NCBI RefSeq assembly: GCF_018398395.1
Contig: NZ_JAHCBF010000002.1
Location: 62,001-126,000 of the forward strand
Origin: Croceicoccus gelatinilyticus
GTDB taxonomy: Bacteria; Pseudomonadota; Alphaproteobacteria; Sphingomonadales; Sphingomonadaceae
Reading direction: 5' to 3'
DNA: 64,000 nt
This document shows positions 55,542 to 64,000 of the stretch, one piece after another. Every line of letters starts with the position of its first letter. Positions within the stretch are counted from its first letter, which is position 1. A program made the translations under genes and the position numbers. Under the pieces are notes generated by a model. The model made no database searches. It worked only from the letters and a program-made list of their open reading frames with translations, and was not told where the DNA came from.

Positions 55542-56461
55542 GCGGCCTCCTCTGCCGGAATGGGAGTAAGCGTGATCGTGCCGTCGAGGATCTCGCGGGC
55601 GAACATTTCCGCCGTGCGCGCGCCAGCGGCCGTCATGATGTCGAGGTTACCGGCATACTTGGGCAGGAAGTCGCCCAGCCCTTCGACCTCGAGGAAGATC
55701 GCGACCTTGCGGCCGTCGAACGTCGGTCCGTTCTTCAGGCGATAGCCCGGCACGTACTTCTGCACTTCCTTAATCATCGCATGGACCGAATCCGTGATCG
55801 CTTCGCGGTCCGGTTCGTCTGCGGTTTCGCAATAGACGGTGTCGCGCATCATCAGCGGCGGTTCGGCAGGGTTAACGACCACGATGGCCTTGCCGCGCCC
55901 TGCGCCGCCGACCTTGGCGACCGCGTTCGATGTCGTGCGGGTGAACTCGTCGATGTTCTTGCGTGTGCCCGGCCCGATGGAGAGCGAGGCGACCGTCGCG
56001 ATGATCTCGGCATAGTCGACCGGCTGGACGCGGCTGACGGCGTTCACCATCGGGATCGTCGCCTGCCCTGCGCACGTCACCATGTTGACGTTCATCACCT
56101 TCTCGCCGGCAAGGCGCGCAAGGTTTACCGGCGGCACGCAAAGCGGGCCGATCGCGGCAGGCGTCAGGTCGATCATCAGCACGCCAAGCGCGTTCAGCTT
56201 GCGGCTGTTGTCGGCATGGACATAGGCCGAGGTCGCGTCGAAGGCGATCTGCACGCCGTCTTCCAGAACGTGCGGGACCAGCCCGTCGACACCCTGATCG
56301 GTCGTCTTGAGGCCAAGCTCTTTCGCGCGGGCAAGCCCTTCGGACGTCGGATCGACGCCGACCATCCACACCGGCTCCAGCACGTCGGAGCGCAGCAGCT
56401 TGTAGAGCAGGTCGGTCCCGATATTGCCCGGACCGATGATGGCGCACTTAACTTTCGTCAT
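55538..56461 (-). CDS. dmpF: Acetaldehyde dehydrogenase (acylating)
   Basis: A 307-aa enzyme making acetyl-CoA from the aldolase product. [16 protein letters not shown] (NAD site), [14 protein letters not shown] (catalytic Cys) and [21 protein letters not shown] are family signatures. The start (56461) overlaps the dmpI stop (ATGA); the longer open frame is not used. Confidence 0.96.
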   Translation of the reverse strand: MTKVKCAIIGPGNIGTDLLYKLLRSDVLEPVWMVGVDPTSEGLARAKELGLKTTDQGVDGLVPHVLEDGVQIAFDATSAYVHADNSRKLNALGVLMIDLTPAAIGPLCVPPVNLARLAGEKVMNVNMVTCAGQATIPMVNAVSRVQPVDYAEIIATVASLSIGPGTRKNIDEFTRTTSNAVAKVGGAGRGKAIVVVNPAEPPLMMRDTVYCETADEPDREAITDSVHAMIKEVQKYVPGYRLKNGPTFDGRKVAIFLEVEGLGDFLPKYAGNLDIMTAAGARTAEMFAREILDGTITLTPIPAEEAA

Positions 56462-56673
56462 GCTTCCTGTCCCTTCAGGGCGACTTCCTCGCGTTCGGCA
56501 AACGTCATGCCGCCGACCGCGTAATGTTCGAGCTTCGTTTCCTGGATCACGACGCGGACCTGTTCGGGCCTCACGAGAACCGAACGGACGGCGGCTTCGG
56601 TCAGCTGGCGGCAAAGCTCGCGCTTCTGCTCGCACGTGCGGCCTTCACCGAGAACGACATTGATGATCGGCAT
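56458..56673 (-). CDS. dmpI: 4-Oxalocrotonate tautomerase
   Basis: A 71-aa tautomerase starting Met-Pro-Ile, so the N-terminal Pro is the catalytic base. [21 protein letters not shown] contains the conserved Arg. It isomerises 2-hydroxymuconate to the 2-oxo form for the decarboxylase. The stop overlaps the dmpF start. Confidence 0.94.
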   Translation of the reverse strand: MPIINVVLGEGRTCEQKRELCRQLTEAAVRSVLVRPEQVRVVIQETKLEHYAVGGMTFAEREEVALKGQEA

Positions 56674-56702
56674 CTCAGCCCCTCCCCCGCTGCGTCATGA
56701 TG

Positions 56703-57488
56703 TCAGCCGATCCGGACACTGATTTCCCCCATGTCCTGGAAACGGGCGAAAACGGCATTGCCGGTCTTCACCGCGATGGCCTCGGTCGCGCCGCCGGTCA
56801 GCACGATACTTCCGGCCGGAAGCGTACGACCACGGCCATGGAGCCAGGTCACCAGCATCTGGATCGAACGCGCCGGATGGCCCAGCACTGCGCCCGAAGA
56901 TGCGGTGGCGACGATCTCGCCGTCGATTTCCATGACCAGGCCGATCGTGCGCAGATCAAGATCGCGCGGACGGCGCGGACGCCCGCCCATCACGAAGCGC
57001 GCAGACGACGCATTGTCGGCAATCACGCTTTCGAGGTCGAACTTGAATTTCTCGAACCGGCTGTCCAGCACTTCCAGAGCGGGCTGAACGTAATCGGTGG
57101 CATCGAGGATCTCGTCGATCGTGACGTTCTCGCCCGAAAGCTCGTCTTTCATGACGAAGGCGATCTCGGCCTCGACACGCGGGTGGATCAGCTTGTCGGT
57201 CGGGATCGTGGAGCCTTCCGGGTCCTGCATGTCGCGCATGAGCATCGCAAAGCTCGGCTCGTTGACGCCCATCTGTTCCATCTTGGCCTTGGACGTCAGG
57301 CCCGCCTTCAGCCCGATCAGGCTGCGGCCATCGGCTTCCCAGCGGGCCAGCAGGCGATCCTGCACCGCATAGCCATCGTCGATGGTCATGCCCGGGTGCT
57401 TTTCGGTCAGCTTGGCAATCGTGTGCGGCGCAGCCTGCGCCTCAGCCACGATATCGGCCATTTCGTCGAGAACGGCTGCATCAAGCAT
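56703..57488 (-). CDS. dmpH: 4-Oxalocrotonate decarboxylase
   Basis: A 261-aa enzyme that decarboxylates the 2-oxo-3-hexenedioate. It shares a fold with the hydratase next to it. LIGLKAGLTSKAKMEQMGVNEP, EAEIAFVMKDEL (metal ExE) and ALEVLDSRFEKFKFDLESVIADN fit DmpH, as does its place next to dmpE and dmpI. The start overlaps the dmpE stop by 8 bp. Confidence 0.94.
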   Translation of the reverse strand: MLDAAVLDEMADIVAEAQAAPHTIAKLTEKHPGMTIDDGYAVQDRLLARWEADGRSLIGLKAGLTSKAKMEQMGVNEPSFAMLMRDMQDPEGSTIPTDKLIHPRVEAEIAFVMKDELSGENVTIDEILDATDYVQPALEVLDSRFEKFKFDLESVIADNASSARFVMGGRPRRPRDLDLRTIGLVMEIDGEIVATASSGAVLGHPARSIQMLVTWLHGRGRTLPAGSIVLTGGATEAIAVKTGNAVFARFQDMGEISVRIG

Positions 57489-58317
57489 CGGCGGCCTCCT
57501 GCGTTCTGAAAAGCGCGGCGGCGCCGCCATTGGCGAAGCTTACTTCGCAGGTTCCGATGCCGCCGATGTAGGCGGCCAGCCGGTCGCCATGGGCAACCGG
57601 GATAAGGGGCGCGAGCGAACCGGAAAGAATGATTTCGCCCGCGCGGAACGGCATACCAAGCCGGCCGAGCGTATTCGCAAGCCACGCGACGGCGTTGGGA
57701 GGAGAGCCCTGAACTGCGGCACCAACGCCGGTCGCAACCGGTTCACCGTCCTTTTCCACCAGAAGCCCCGCCAGAGTCAGGTCGACGTCGCGGGGATCGA
57801 TCTTGTCTTCGCCCAGCACGAAGACGCCGCACGATGCATTGTCGGCAACCGTGTCCTGAATGCGGATATCCCAGTTGTCGATGCGGCTGTCGACGATCTC
57901 GAAACAGGCGCGCACGTGATCGGTCGCGCGGATGACGTCGGTGGCAGTGATGCCCGGACCGACGAGATCTTCCTTCAGCACGAAAGCGATCTCCGCCTCG
58001 GCCTTGGGCTGGATCAGCTTGTCGAGATCGGCAGTGCCGCCGTTCTCGATCTGCATGATGTCGGTCAGCTGGCCGAAATCGGGTTCGAAGACCCCGATCA
58101 TTTCCTGCACGGCCTTGCTGGTCACGCCGATCTTCTTGCCGACGATCCGTTCACCGGCGGCATAGCGCCGGTTCATGAAATGCTCCTGGATCCGGTAGGC
58201 GTCGACGATGTCGATGCCTTCGTACCGGTCGCGAAGCGGGGCGACGGTAGTGTTGCCGCGATATGCGTCGAGCAGTTCGTCGCCCGCGCGTTCGATCGTT
58301 GTCTGGTCGAGTGCCAT
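57481..58317 (-). CDS. dmpE: 2-Hydroxypenta-2,4-dienoate hydratase
   Basis: A 278-aa hydratase giving 4-hydroxy-2-oxovalerate. IVGKKIGVTSKAVQEMIGVFEPDFGQL, EAEIAFVLKED and IVDSRIDNWDIRIQDTVADNAS are typical of DmpE/MhpD. It is 1 nt overlapped with the stop of dmpC (TGATG). Confidence 0.94.
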   Translation of the reverse strand: MALDQTTIERAGDELLDAYRGNTTVAPLRDRYEGIDIVDAYRIQEHFMNRRYAAGERIVGKKIGVTSKAVQEMIGVFEPDFGQLTDIMQIENGGTADLDKLIQPKAEAEIAFVLKEDLVGPGITATDVIRATDHVRACFEIVDSRIDNWDIRIQDTVADNASCGVFVLGEDKIDPRDVDLTLAGLLVEKDGEPVATGVGAAVQGSPPNAVAWLANTLGRLGMPFRAGEIILSGSLAPLIPVAHGDRLAAYIGGIGTCEVSFANGGAAALFRTQEAADA

Positions 58318-59819
58318 CAGAGCTTCACACAGATGTTGCGCAGTTCGGTGTAGAATTCGAGGCTGTGGACCCCGCCTTCGCGGCCGATACCGGATTGCTT
58401 GGAACCGCCGAACGGGGTGCGCAGGTCGCGCAGGAACCACGAATTGACCCAGGTGATGCCGACATCGACTTGGCCTGCCACGCGGTGCGCGCGCGACAGG
58501 TTTTCGGTCCAGATGCTGGTGGCAAGGCCGTATTCGGTGTTGTTGGCTATGGCGATTGCCTCTTCCTCGGTGTCGAAGGGGCGGATGTGGCAGCACGGGC
58601 CGAAGATTTCCTCGCGAACGGGGGAGGCATCGTCGGCAAGGCCGGTCCAGATCGTGGGCTGGACCCACGAACCGTTGGCAAGCTCGCCCGGCAAGTCCGG
58701 AACGCCGCCGCCGGTCACAATAGTCGCGCCCTCGGCTTCTGCCTTGGCGTAGTAGGACAGCACCTTCTGGCGGTGTTCCTGGCTGATCAGCGGGCCGAAG
58801 TTCGTGCCCTTGTCCTCAGGGTGGCCGGGACGCAGGCTTTCGGCGGCCGCCTTCATGCGGGCGACGACTTCGTCGAAGACCGGACGCTCGACCAGAACGC
58901 GTTCAGTACCCAGGCAGACCTGGCCGCAGTTGAGGAAGATCGAACGGGTCAGCCCCTCGACCACCTTGTCGAGATCGGCATCGGCAAAGACCAGCGCGCT
59001 GTTCTTGCCGCCCATCTCGAAGGAAACGTCGCGGGTGCCGACGGCGGCGGCCTTCATGATCGCGGTGCCGGTGCGAGTTTCGCCGGTGAAGGTGATGGCA
59101 TCGACGTCGGGGTGCTCGGTCAGGAACGCGCCCGCGCTGTCGGGACCGAAGCCGTGGACGACGTTATAGACGCCCTTGGGGATGCCGACGTCGTTCATCA
59201 CTTCGCCCAGCAGCGTCGCGGTGCCCGGCGTTTCCTCGCTCGGCTTGACGACGACGGTATTGCCGCAGGCAAGTGCCGGGGCGACTTTCCACGTCATCAG
59301 CAGGAAAGGTGCGTTCCACGGGCTGATCACGCCGATCACGCCCTTGGGCTTGCGGATGGAATAGTTGATCGCGCCCGCGCCATCGGGCGTCGGGGTCTGG
59401 AAAGCCTCGCCCGCCACCGACTTCACGACATCGGCGAACGACTTGAAGTTAGCAGCACCGCGCGGAACGAAGGCGTGGCTCATCATCGAGCGCGGCTGGC
59501 CGGTATCGTTGAACTCGGCCTCGACGAAGTCGTCGAAGCGCTTGTCGATGCCGTCGGCGACGGCGCGCATCATGTCGGAGCGTTCCTCGACCGAGACGCC
59601 GGCCCAGGGGCCCTTCAGCGCGGCCTTGGCGGCCTTTACCGCGGCGTCGACTTCGTTACGGCCTGCCTCGCAGACATTGCCGACGAGCGAGTTGTCGAAA
59701 GGGCGGCGCTTTTCGAAAGTCTTGCCATCGGCGCTTAGGGCCATGGCGCCGTCGATGAAGTGACGGAACGTCGTCACATCGGCGTTGGCCGGCCTGTCGA
59801 TCACGGATGCGTCCTTCAT
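58317..59819 (-). CDS. dmpC: 2-Hydroxymuconic semialdehyde dehydrogenase
   Basis: A 500-aa NAD-dependent aldehyde dehydrogenase converting 2-hydroxymuconic semialdehyde into 2-hydroxymuconate (4-oxalocrotonate), the first step of the dehydrogenase branch. The NAD site is in VISPWNAPFLLMTWKVAPAL, the catalytic Cys is in NCGQVCLGTERV, the general-base Glu in SFEMGGKN. It is the first gene of the meta operon and is divergent from a LysR gene. Confidence 0.94.
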   Translation of the reverse strand: MKDASVIDRPANADVTTFRHFIDGAMALSADGKTFEKRRPFDNSLVGNVCEAGRNEVDAAVKAAKAALKGPWAGVSVEERSDMMRAVADGIDKRFDDFVEAEFNDTGQPRSMMSHAFVPRGAANFKSFADVVKSVAGEAFQTPTPDGAGAINYSIRKPKGVIGVISPWNAPFLLMTWKVAPALACGNTVVVKPSEETPGTATLLGEVMNDVGIPKGVYNVVHGFGPDSAGAFLTEHPDVDAITFTGETRTGTAIMKAAAVGTRDVSFEMGGKNSALVFADADLDKVVEGLTRSIFLNCGQVCLGTERVLVERPVFDEVVARMKAAAESLRPGHPEDKGTNFGPLISQEHRQKVLSYYAKAEAEGATIVTGGGVPDLPGELANGSWVQPTIWTGLADDASPVREEIFGPCCHIRPFDTEEEAIAIANNTEYGLATSIWTENLSRAHRVAGQVDVGITWVNSWFLRDLRTPFGGSKQSGIGREGGVHSLEFYTELRNICVKL

Positions 59820-59901
59820 CAGCTTTCCCTTCCCTGCCCGCCCTGTTTCGTGACGGGCTTGGCTGTTGGGTATTGCCTAAAGGGCTTGCCAATTGCCGTC
59901 C

Positions 59902-59913
59902 AATATCAATATT
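59902..59913. promoter_or_regulatory. Possible LysR site between dmpC and its LysR gene
   Basis: AATATCAATATT has 5-bp arms around CA in the 127-bp divergent gap; ATTGCC repeats lie nearby on the left. No convincing T-N11-A or -10/-35 was seen, so this is tentative. Confidence 0.3.
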
Positions 59914-59946
59914 TGGGTCCTGCATTACGGGAAAGGTATCGCTTGG

Positions 59947-60873
59947 ATGAGCGCTTCGAACATCGATATCCGCCAGTTGCGCTATTTCGTCGCGGTCGTT
60001 CGCAACGGCAGCTTTCGCGCCGCGGCGCAGGCCGTCCACATCTCGCAGCCGCCGCTGACGCGCCAGATCCAGCAACTGGAAGAGGCCATCGGCGCAGAAC
60101 TGCTCATCCGCCGCAGCAGGGGCGTGGAAACGACACCTGCGGGCGCGGCGTTCTTCGTCGATGCGCAGAACATCCTCGACCTGATCGACCGCGCGGCCCA
60201 GCGCGCGAAGCTGACCGGCGAAGGGCAGATGGGGCGGCTCGACGTAGGGGTATTCGGGTCGGCCGTGCTCGACACCGTGCCCAAGATCATCAAGGACTTC
60301 CGCGAACTTTACCCCAAGGTCGAAGTCGTGCTCCACAACATGGACCGCGAAAGCCAGATCGAGGCGCTGCGCGAACGCCGCATCGCGGTCGGTCTCAACC
60401 GCTTCTTCGAGGACGAGCCGGGCCTGACGTGGGAGCCGCTCCATAACGAGGCGATGATGGTGGCCGTTCCTGCCGCACACCCGCTGGCGAACAAGGCGGC
60501 CATCCGGTTCAGCGACATCGCGAACGAGCCGTTCATCTTCTATCCGCGCGTCGAGAAGCCCGGTGGTTTTACCGCCTTCACGATCCGCATGCTGAACGAA
60601 CGCGGCATCCAGCCCAATGTCGTGCAGAACGTCGACAATGCGATCACCGCGATTGCCATGGTGTCGAGCGGGCTGGGCATCTGCTTCGTCGTCGAAGGCG
60701 CGCAGAACCTGCGCCTGCCGGGGGTGCGCTATCTGACGTTCGAGGAAGAGCAGAAAGTCCGCTTCGACCTCTGCATGATCTGGCGCGAGGATGACGATAC
60801 GCCGCTGACCGAGGCGTTCCTGCAAGTCGCGCGCGACTGCGACAAGACGACGCTTCCCGCCGAAATCCGCTAG
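59947..60873 (+). CDS. LysR-family regulator divergent from the meta operon
   Basis: A 308-aa LysR protein: RQLRYFVAVVRNGSFRAAAQ, HISQPPLTRQIQQLEEAIGA is the DNA-binding unit. The effector domain is close in style to the CatR/BenM-type regulators of aromatic pathways (DVGVFGSAVLDTVPKIIKDF; NVDNAITAIAMVSSGLGICFV). The ATG at 59947 is preferred over 59893. It is divergent from dmpC and probably controls the meta operon, with the inducer a pathway intermediate. The convergent quinone reductase gene ends 1 bp away. Confidence 0.9.
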   Translation: MSASNIDIRQLRYFVAVVRNGSFRAAAQAVHISQPPLTRQIQQLEEAIGAELLIRRSRGVETTPAGAAFFVDAQNILDLIDRAAQRAKLTGEGQMGRLDVGVFGSAVLDTVPKIIKDFRELYPKVEVVLHNMDRESQIEALRERRIAVGLNRFFEDEPGLTWEPLHNEAMMVAVPAAHPLANKAAIRFSDIANEPFIFYPRVEKPGGFTAFTIRMLNERGIQPNVVQNVDNAITAIAMVSSGLGICFVVEGAQNLRLPGVRYLTFEEEQKVRFDLCMIWREDDDTPLTEAFLQVARDCDKTTLPAEIR

Positions 60874-60874
60874 C

Positions 60875-61597
60875 TCAGCCGATCGGCGCGAACGTTTTGT
60901 CGAACTGGCCAAGGTCCGGCATCGGCAGCACCGCGCGGCTGTCCAGATCGCGGACCTGTTCGCGCAAGGCTTCGAGCGCGGCAGTCCGGTCCTCCAGCGG
61001 CAGGTAGGGCGTGTGATAGGCGGCGAAAGGCTCGATCACGTCCATCCCGACATAGCCGAGACTGCCCTGAAGGAAGTGGCGCAGCATCCCGGTTTCCAGC
61101 TCTCCGTGGATCGATCCGGGGCCAAACATATGCTCGCGCCCACCAAGGCTGAAGGCGGCAAAGGCGCGCTTTCCGGTCATGCCGCCCTGCCCGTAAATAC
61201 CCCGCCCGCGATAGAAGAGGCCCGAGACGAAGGTGCGGTCGATCCAGCCCTTGAGGATCGCGGGGACCGAGAACCAGAACACCGGAAAGGTGAAGACGAT
61301 CAGCTCGGCTGCCTGCACCTTGGCGATTTCGGCCATGATGTCGGGCGCCAGCGTTCCGCTCTCATACCCGTGCCGCTGTTCCAGCGCGTAAGTCAGGTGA
61401 TCGCTGTCGCGCCGCTCGGTAAAATCGTCAGGCGACAGGACAGGGTTGAAGCCCATCGCGTAGAGGTCGGAATGGTCGATCTCCCACCCCTCGTCCGTCA
61501 GCGCGCCCGCGATCGTGTCGCGCATGGCGGCGACGAAGGAGTCGCTTTCGGAATGGGCATGGACAAGCAATGCGCGTCTGCCGGTGGTCTCAGTCAT
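60875..61597 (-). CDS. NAD(P)H quinone oxidoreductase, flavodoxin-like fold
   Basis: A 240-aa FMN/FAD flavodoxin-fold protein like NQO1/MdaB. ALLVHAHSESDSFVAAMRDTI opens the fold, TFPVFWFSVPAILKGWIDRTF is the conserved flavin-site segment, and FAAFSLGGREHMFGPGSI lies near the end. It should reduce quinones by two electrons and so limit redox cycling of catechol-derived quinones, in keeping with its place beside the aromatic genes, though it is not in their operon. Confidence 0.88.
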   Translation of the reverse strand: MTETTGRRALLVHAHSESDSFVAAMRDTIAGALTDEGWEIDHSDLYAMGFNPVLSPDDFTERRDSDHLTYALEQRHGYESGTLAPDIMAEIAKVQAAELIVFTFPVFWFSVPAILKGWIDRTFVSGLFYRGRGIYGQGGMTGKRAFAAFSLGGREHMFGPGSIHGELETGMLRHFLQGSLGYVGMDVIEPFAAYHTPYLPLEDRTAALEALREQVRDLDSRAVLPMPDLGQFDKTFAPIG

Positions 61598-61687
61598 CCT
61601 TCGGTCTCCCTTTGCCCGTGGGCTAGGGTGCGCGGGGTGATACGGCAATTACTTTGCCGGTAGCCGGACTATACCGGACAGGTATCG

Positions 61688-64000
61688 CTAAGCCTTGCCG
61701 AACCCGCCGCCGCCGGGTGTTTCTATGACGAAGACGTCGCCCGGCGTCATCTCGACACTCCCGGTCGAGGGGACCGTCAGCGTGCTGCCGTCAGTGCGCT
61801 CCACGCGGTTGAGGCCCAGAGCCCCCGCCTCGCCGCCCTCGAGCCCGAAGGGTGGTACGACGCGGCGGTTGGACAGGATCGTCGCGGTCATGTCCTCAAG
61901 GAACCGGATGCGCCGCACGACGCCGTCGCCGCCCCTGTAACGCCCTGCCCCGCCCGATCCTTCGCGGATCGAGAACGCCTCAAGCAGGACGGGAAAGCGC
62001 CATTCCAGCACTTCGGGATCGGTCAGGCGCGAATTGGTCATGTGCGTCTGCACCGCACTCGTCCCGTCGAAGTCCGACCCCGCGCCCGACCCGCCGCAGA
62101 TCGTCTCATAATACTGGTAGCGCGCATTGCCGAACGTGAAGTTGTTCATCGTCCCCTGCGCGCCCGCCAGCGCCCCGCAGGCCCCGTAGAGCGCGTCGGT
62201 AATGACCTGACTGGTCTCGACATTGCCCGCCACCACGGCGGCGGGATGGTGCGGCGCTAGCATCGAGCCTTCGGGAATGACCAGATCGACCGGCCAGAGG
62301 CACCCGTCGTTCATCGGGATGTCCTCGTCGATCAGCGTGCGCATGACATACAGCGTCGCGGCGCGGCAGATTGCAGGAGGCGCGTTGAAATTGTTGGGCT
62401 GCTGCGCGCTGGTGCCGGTGAAATCGATGCGGGCGGAGCGCGCCTCGCGGTCGATGGCGATATTCGCGGTAATCTGCGTGCCGTCGTCGAGCGGATAGGT
62501 GAAGCTGCCGTCGGGCAAGCGGTCGAGCACGCGGCGCACCGCTTCGGCTGCATTGGCCTGAACGTGGTGCATATAGGCTTCGACCACGTCCAATCCGAAC
62601 TCGACCACCATGCGGTGGATGTCCGCCGCCCCGCGCGCGCAGGCCGCAATCTGGGCGGTAAGGTCGCCGACATTGCGGTCGGGGTCGCGGGCGGGCCAGG
62701 CACCTTTCGCCAGTTCGGCGCGCAAGGCGTCTTCGCGCAGCTCGCCGCCTTCGACCAGCAGGAAACTGTCAAACAGCACGCCTTCCTCGTCCAGCGTGCG
62801 GCTGTCGGGTGGCATCGATCCGGGCGTGGTGCCGCCGATATCGGCATGGTGCCCGCGCGCCGCGACCCAGAAGCGGCACTCGCCTTGCTCGAACACCGGC
62901 ATGACCACAGTGAGGTCGGGCAAGTGCGTTCCGCCGCAGTAGGGGTTGTTGACCAGCCACGCATTGCCGTCAGCAAGCCGGCCTGTTTCCAGCGCCTTGT
63001 CGCGAACAGCGCGGACGCTGTCGCCCATCGAGCCCAAGTGCACCGGCATGTGAGGCGCATTGGCGATCAGCGCGCCTCCACCGTCAAACAGTGCGCAGGA
63101 GAAATCGAGCCGTTCCTTGATGTTCACCGAAAGCGCCGTGTTCTGCAACGCCTGTCCCATCTGTTCGGCAATCGCCATGAACAGGTTGTTGAAGATCTCC
63201 AGCCGCACGGGGTCGAGCGCGGTGCCGATGCTGGCGTTTTCACGCGGGGTCACGCGGGTCAGCACGATATCGCCCGATGCGCGGCGCAGGGCCTGCCAGC
63301 CGGGTTCGACGACAATGGTCGCCGTGTCGTCGTAGAGGATCGCGGGACCGGCAAGCGGCTGGTCGATGCCGAGCGCGGTGCGCGGCAACAAGCTTGCCTC
63401 GCGATCCTCACCGCCTGCGAAGACCGGAACGCTGCGCGGGTCTTGCGGCTCATGCTCGGCCCCGCCGCTGGCCGAGGGGCGGTTGGACGGCACGACGAGT
63501 TCGACTTGCGCGGCCTCGACCACCAGCGGCGCTTTCGAGACGAAAGTGAAGCGCTGGCGGTAGAGCGCCTCGAACTCGGCGCGCACTTCGGCCTCGCTGC
63601 CGTATGCGACTTCCAGCGCGGTGTCGGTGCCGAGATAGCGGACCATGAGCCTGCGCCTGACCTGCATCGCGCCGGTGTCGAAGCCATGGCTTTCCACTTC
63701 GCACTCGGCTTCTGCGCGCAAGGTTTCCATCGCCTCGCCCGCGGCGTCCAGCCCGCCAAGGTCGACGCGTTGTTCGATGGCCTGCTGCTTGACTATCCGC
63801 TGGTCGGCAAGGCCGATGCCATAGGCCGACAAGAGCCCCGCCAGCGGGTGCAGCAAGACCGTATCCATGCCCAGCGCATCGGCGACGAGACAGGCATGCT
63901 GCCCGCCCGCTCCGCCGAAGCACGACAGTGCGTAAGTCGAAACGTCGTGCCCCTGCGCGACAGAGATCTTCTTGATCGCATTGGCCATGGCATCGACCGC
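61688..64000 (-). CDS. 5-Oxoprolinase/hydantoinase HyuA-HyuB fusion (N-terminal part outside window)
   Basis: The frame is open through 64000, so about 770 C-terminal residues are seen; complete members have about 1200. The left (N-terminal) part is the end of the HyuA/ATPase domain ([43 protein letters not shown]). The HyuB domain starts near [23 protein letters not shown] and includes [38 protein letters not shown] and the end [17 protein letters not shown]. It would open a lactam (5-oxoproline, hydantoin or similar) with ATP, or carboxylate a ketone as in related acetone carboxylases. The substrate cannot be fixed from this part. Confidence 0.9.
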   Translation of the reverse strand, partial: AVDAMANAIKKISVAQGHDVSTYALSCFGGAGGQHACLVADALGMDTVLLHPLAGLLSAYGIGLADQRIVKQQAIEQRVDLGGLDAAGEAMETLRAEAECEVESHGFDTGAMQVRRRLMVRYLGTDTALEVAYGSEAEVRAEFEALYRQRFTFVSKAPLVVEAAQVELVVPSNRPSASGGAEHEPQDPRSVPVFAGGEDREASLLPRTALGIDQPLAGPAILYDDTATIVVEPGWQALRRASGDIVLTRVTPRENASIGTALDPVRLEIFNNLFMAIAEQMGQALQNTALSVNIKERLDFSCALFDGGGALIANAPHMPVHLGSMGDSVRAVRDKALETGRLADGNAWLVNNPYCGGTHLPDLTVVMPVFEQGECRFWVAARGHHADIGGTTPGSMPPDSRTLDEEGVLFDSFLLVEGGELREDALRAELAKGAWPARDPDRNVGDLTAQIAACARGAADIHRMVVEFGLDVVEAYMHHVQANAAEAVRRVLDRLPDGSFTYPLDDGTQITANIAIDREARSARIDFTGTSAQQPNNFNAPPAICRAATLYVMRTLIDEDIPMNDGCLWPVDLVIPEGSMLAPHHPAAVVAGNVETSQVITDALYGACGALAGAQGTMNNFTFGNARYQYYETICGGSGAGSDFDGTSAVQTHMTNSRLTDPEVLEWRFPVLLEAFSIREGSGGAGRYRGGDGVVRRIRFLEDMTATILSNRRVVPPFGLEGGEAGALGLNRVERTDGSTLTVPSTGSVEMTPGDVFVIETPGGGGFGKA

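Noticed and set aside
61657-61677. CCGGTA...TACCGG inverted repeat between the quinone reductase and the 5-oxoprolinase genes
   Set aside because: Six-bp arms in GC-rich DNA are weak and no regulator gene is adjacent on that side; not enough to call an operator.

Overview
The window is high-GC DNA with an alphaproteobacterial, most probably sphingomonad (Novosphingobium/Erythrobacter-like), character. The signs are five TonB-dependent receptors (TBDRs) in 64 kb, carbohydrate loci carrying tryptophan-halogenase-like, SapC and JmjC genes, and dense operons in which stop and start codons overlap. This placement is inferred from gene content and protein style, not from a phylogeny. No rRNA, tRNA, CRISPR array, insertion sequence or integrase was seen, and no gene-free stretch exceeds about 300 bases.

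Layout. 1-10.1 kb: a secreted M20 peptidase (cut by the window edge) divergent from gyrB, two TBDR genes, and a three-gene operon (OsmC, low-molecular-weight phosphatase, fructosamine-3-kinase-like) that looks like a protein-deglycation unit. 10.1-15.4 kb: a TBDR - alpha/beta-hydrolase - MFS operon with a divergent TetR regulator. 15.4-30.7 kb: a polysaccharide-utilisation locus of beta-glucan (laminarin) type: GH3 glucosidase, GH16 lipoprotein laminarinase, three transport proteins (two MFS and a 994-aa TBDR), a LacI regulator, and an operon of two flavin-dependent halogenase-like proteins, SapC and a JmjC/cupin protein. Similar TG..AACGTT..CA sites lie in the GH3 and TBDR promoters and probably bind the LacI protein. 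30.7-36.9 kb: a leucine/isovalerate (liu) operon with two extra small membrane-protein genes and a LysR gene; two near-identical ATAG-N7-CTAT palindromes mark the LysR and liu promoters.

36.9-60.9 kb: an aromatic catabolic block. One XylR/DmpR-type sigma-54 activator faces a Rieske oxygenase gene with a consensus sigma-54 promoter. A TetR gene is divergent from a DmdC-like acyl-CoA dehydrogenase. A second, DmpR-like activator follows the complete multicomponent phenol hydroxylase operon dmpKLMNOP, which also has a consensus sigma-54 promoter. Upstream of it runs the catechol meta-cleavage operon (dmpC-E-H-I-F-G-Q, a GlcG/HbpS-like gene, dmpB, then a TBDR closed by a strong terminator), with a SDR and a tautomerase between terminator and phenol hydroxylase. 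A divergent LysR gene lies at the head of the meta operon. Together these genes would take phenol to catechol, ring-cleave it and convert it by the 4-oxalocrotonate branch to pyruvate and acetyl-CoA. A 2-hydroxymuconic semialdehyde hydrolase (dmpD) is not present in the window. 60.9-64 kb: a flavodoxin-fold quinone reductase and a 5-oxoprolinase/hydantoinase-type protein cut by the window edge.
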